From Lamprocystis purpurea (GTDB lineage: Bacteria; Pseudomonadota; Gammaproteobacteria; Chromatiales; Chromatiaceae): DNA of 6,368 bases. The notes below the pieces were generated by a model. That model saw nothing but the letters and a program-made list of their open reading frames with translations. It had not been told where the DNA came from and did no database searches. The DNA lies in assembly GCA_020718945.1 (NCBI GenBank), contig DYRB01000183.1, positions 1-6,368 of the forward strand, given 5' to 3'. Positions 6,182 to 6,368 of the stretch are shown here, piece by piece (position 1 is the stretch's first letter; each line of letters opens with the position of its first letter). Both the position numbers and the translations under genes were made by a program.

Positions 6182-6295
6182 ACGCAAATGAACGCTAATA
6201 AGCGGCTGTACGAGCGCCCCCAATCGGTGTCCAGGCGCGCCGCACTGATCGGATAACCCAATGACATATTTGCGTCTATTTGCGTTCATTTGCGG
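6172..6295. repeat. 124-base inverted-repeat element with 10-bp periodic arms
   Basis: The left arm (6172-6200) and right arm (6267-6295) are inverted copies matching at 26 of 29 positions, including a perfect 18-base block (6172-6189 and 6278-6295). Each arm is itself about three tandem 10-base units: cgcaaatgaa twice and cgctaataag (6173-6202) on the left, and variants of ttcatttgcg ending at 6274, 6284 and 6294 on the right. The centre (6201-6266) carries no gene. The arms are AT-rich in GC-rich surroundings, which suggests a MITE-like or dispersed palindromic repeat. It spans the ubiJ stop and most of the gap to ubiB. In RNA it would form a long stem-loop that could attenuate ubiB expression. 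Confidence 0.7.
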
Positions 6296-6304
6296 CCGAA
6301 CAAG

Positions 6305-6368
6305 ATGATCCGTGTCCGCGATGCCCTGCGTCTGTTCCATATCAATTGGGTCCTGCTGCGTCACGGCC
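6305..6368 (+). CDS. ubiB: Probable UbiB, N-terminal fragment cut by window edge
   Basis: Only 21 codons are present before the window ends. The ATG at 6305 is followed by IRVRDALRLFHINWVLLRHG, which resembles the start of UbiB proteins, where a basic helix leads into a V-L-x-R-[HY]-G-L-D-E segment. The position directly after ubiE-ubiJ is the usual one for ubiB in gammaproteobacteria. UbiB is a membrane-anchored atypical kinase/ATPase needed for ubiquinone synthesis. No good ribosome-binding site precedes the ATG; an in-frame TTG at 6290 inside the repeat is a less likely alternative start. Confidence 0.8.
   Translation, partial: MIRVRDALRLFHINWVLLRHG

Overview
The window is GC-rich DNA from a gammaproteobacterium. 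The opgG/opgH pair, the ubiE-ubiJ-ubiB order and the base composition all fit that class. The dispersed hairpin repeats resemble those I associate with purple sulfur bacteria and other Chromatiales, but that narrower placement is an inference from style, not a demonstrated match. The coding content is core metabolism and envelope biology. I see no phage, plasmid, CRISPR, toxin or defence genes, and no transposase.

Layout: positions 1-294 are non-coding and hold three copies of a hairpin repeat plus pieces of a second, REP-like repeat. Positions 295-4293 are a tightly packed minus-strand operon, transcribed opgG, then a 132-residue unknown protein, then opgH. The junctions are 1 base (opgG to the unknown gene) and a 4-base ATGA overlap (unknown gene to opgH). 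Positions 4294-4802 are a divergent intergenic region with a candidate opg promoter and, nearer ubiE, a nested palindromic repeat structure. Positions 4803-6368 are a plus-strand ubiquinone operon: ubiE, ubiJ (GTG start overlapping ubiE by 4 bases), a 124-base inverted-repeat element that supplies the ubiJ stop codon, and the first 64 bases of a probable ubiB.

How the genes work together: OpgH is the inner-membrane glucosyltransferase that makes the beta-1,2-glucan backbone of osmoregulated periplasmic glucans, and OpgG is its periplasmic partner. The OpgH here lacks the roughly 130-residue cytoplasmic N-terminal region of the E. coli protein, and a separate unknown protein of nearly the same size is encoded directly upstream. 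UbiE, UbiJ and UbiB act in the late steps of ubiquinone synthesis: UbiE is a C-methyltransferase, UbiJ a lipid-binding accessory factor and UbiB an atypical kinase/ATPase-like protein.

The points most worth a second look are the split or replaced OpgH N-terminus with its unknown partner, the 10-bp-periodic inverted-repeat element at the ubiJ stop, and the nested repeats upstream of ubiE. I do not see strong evidence for a wholly new biological system.
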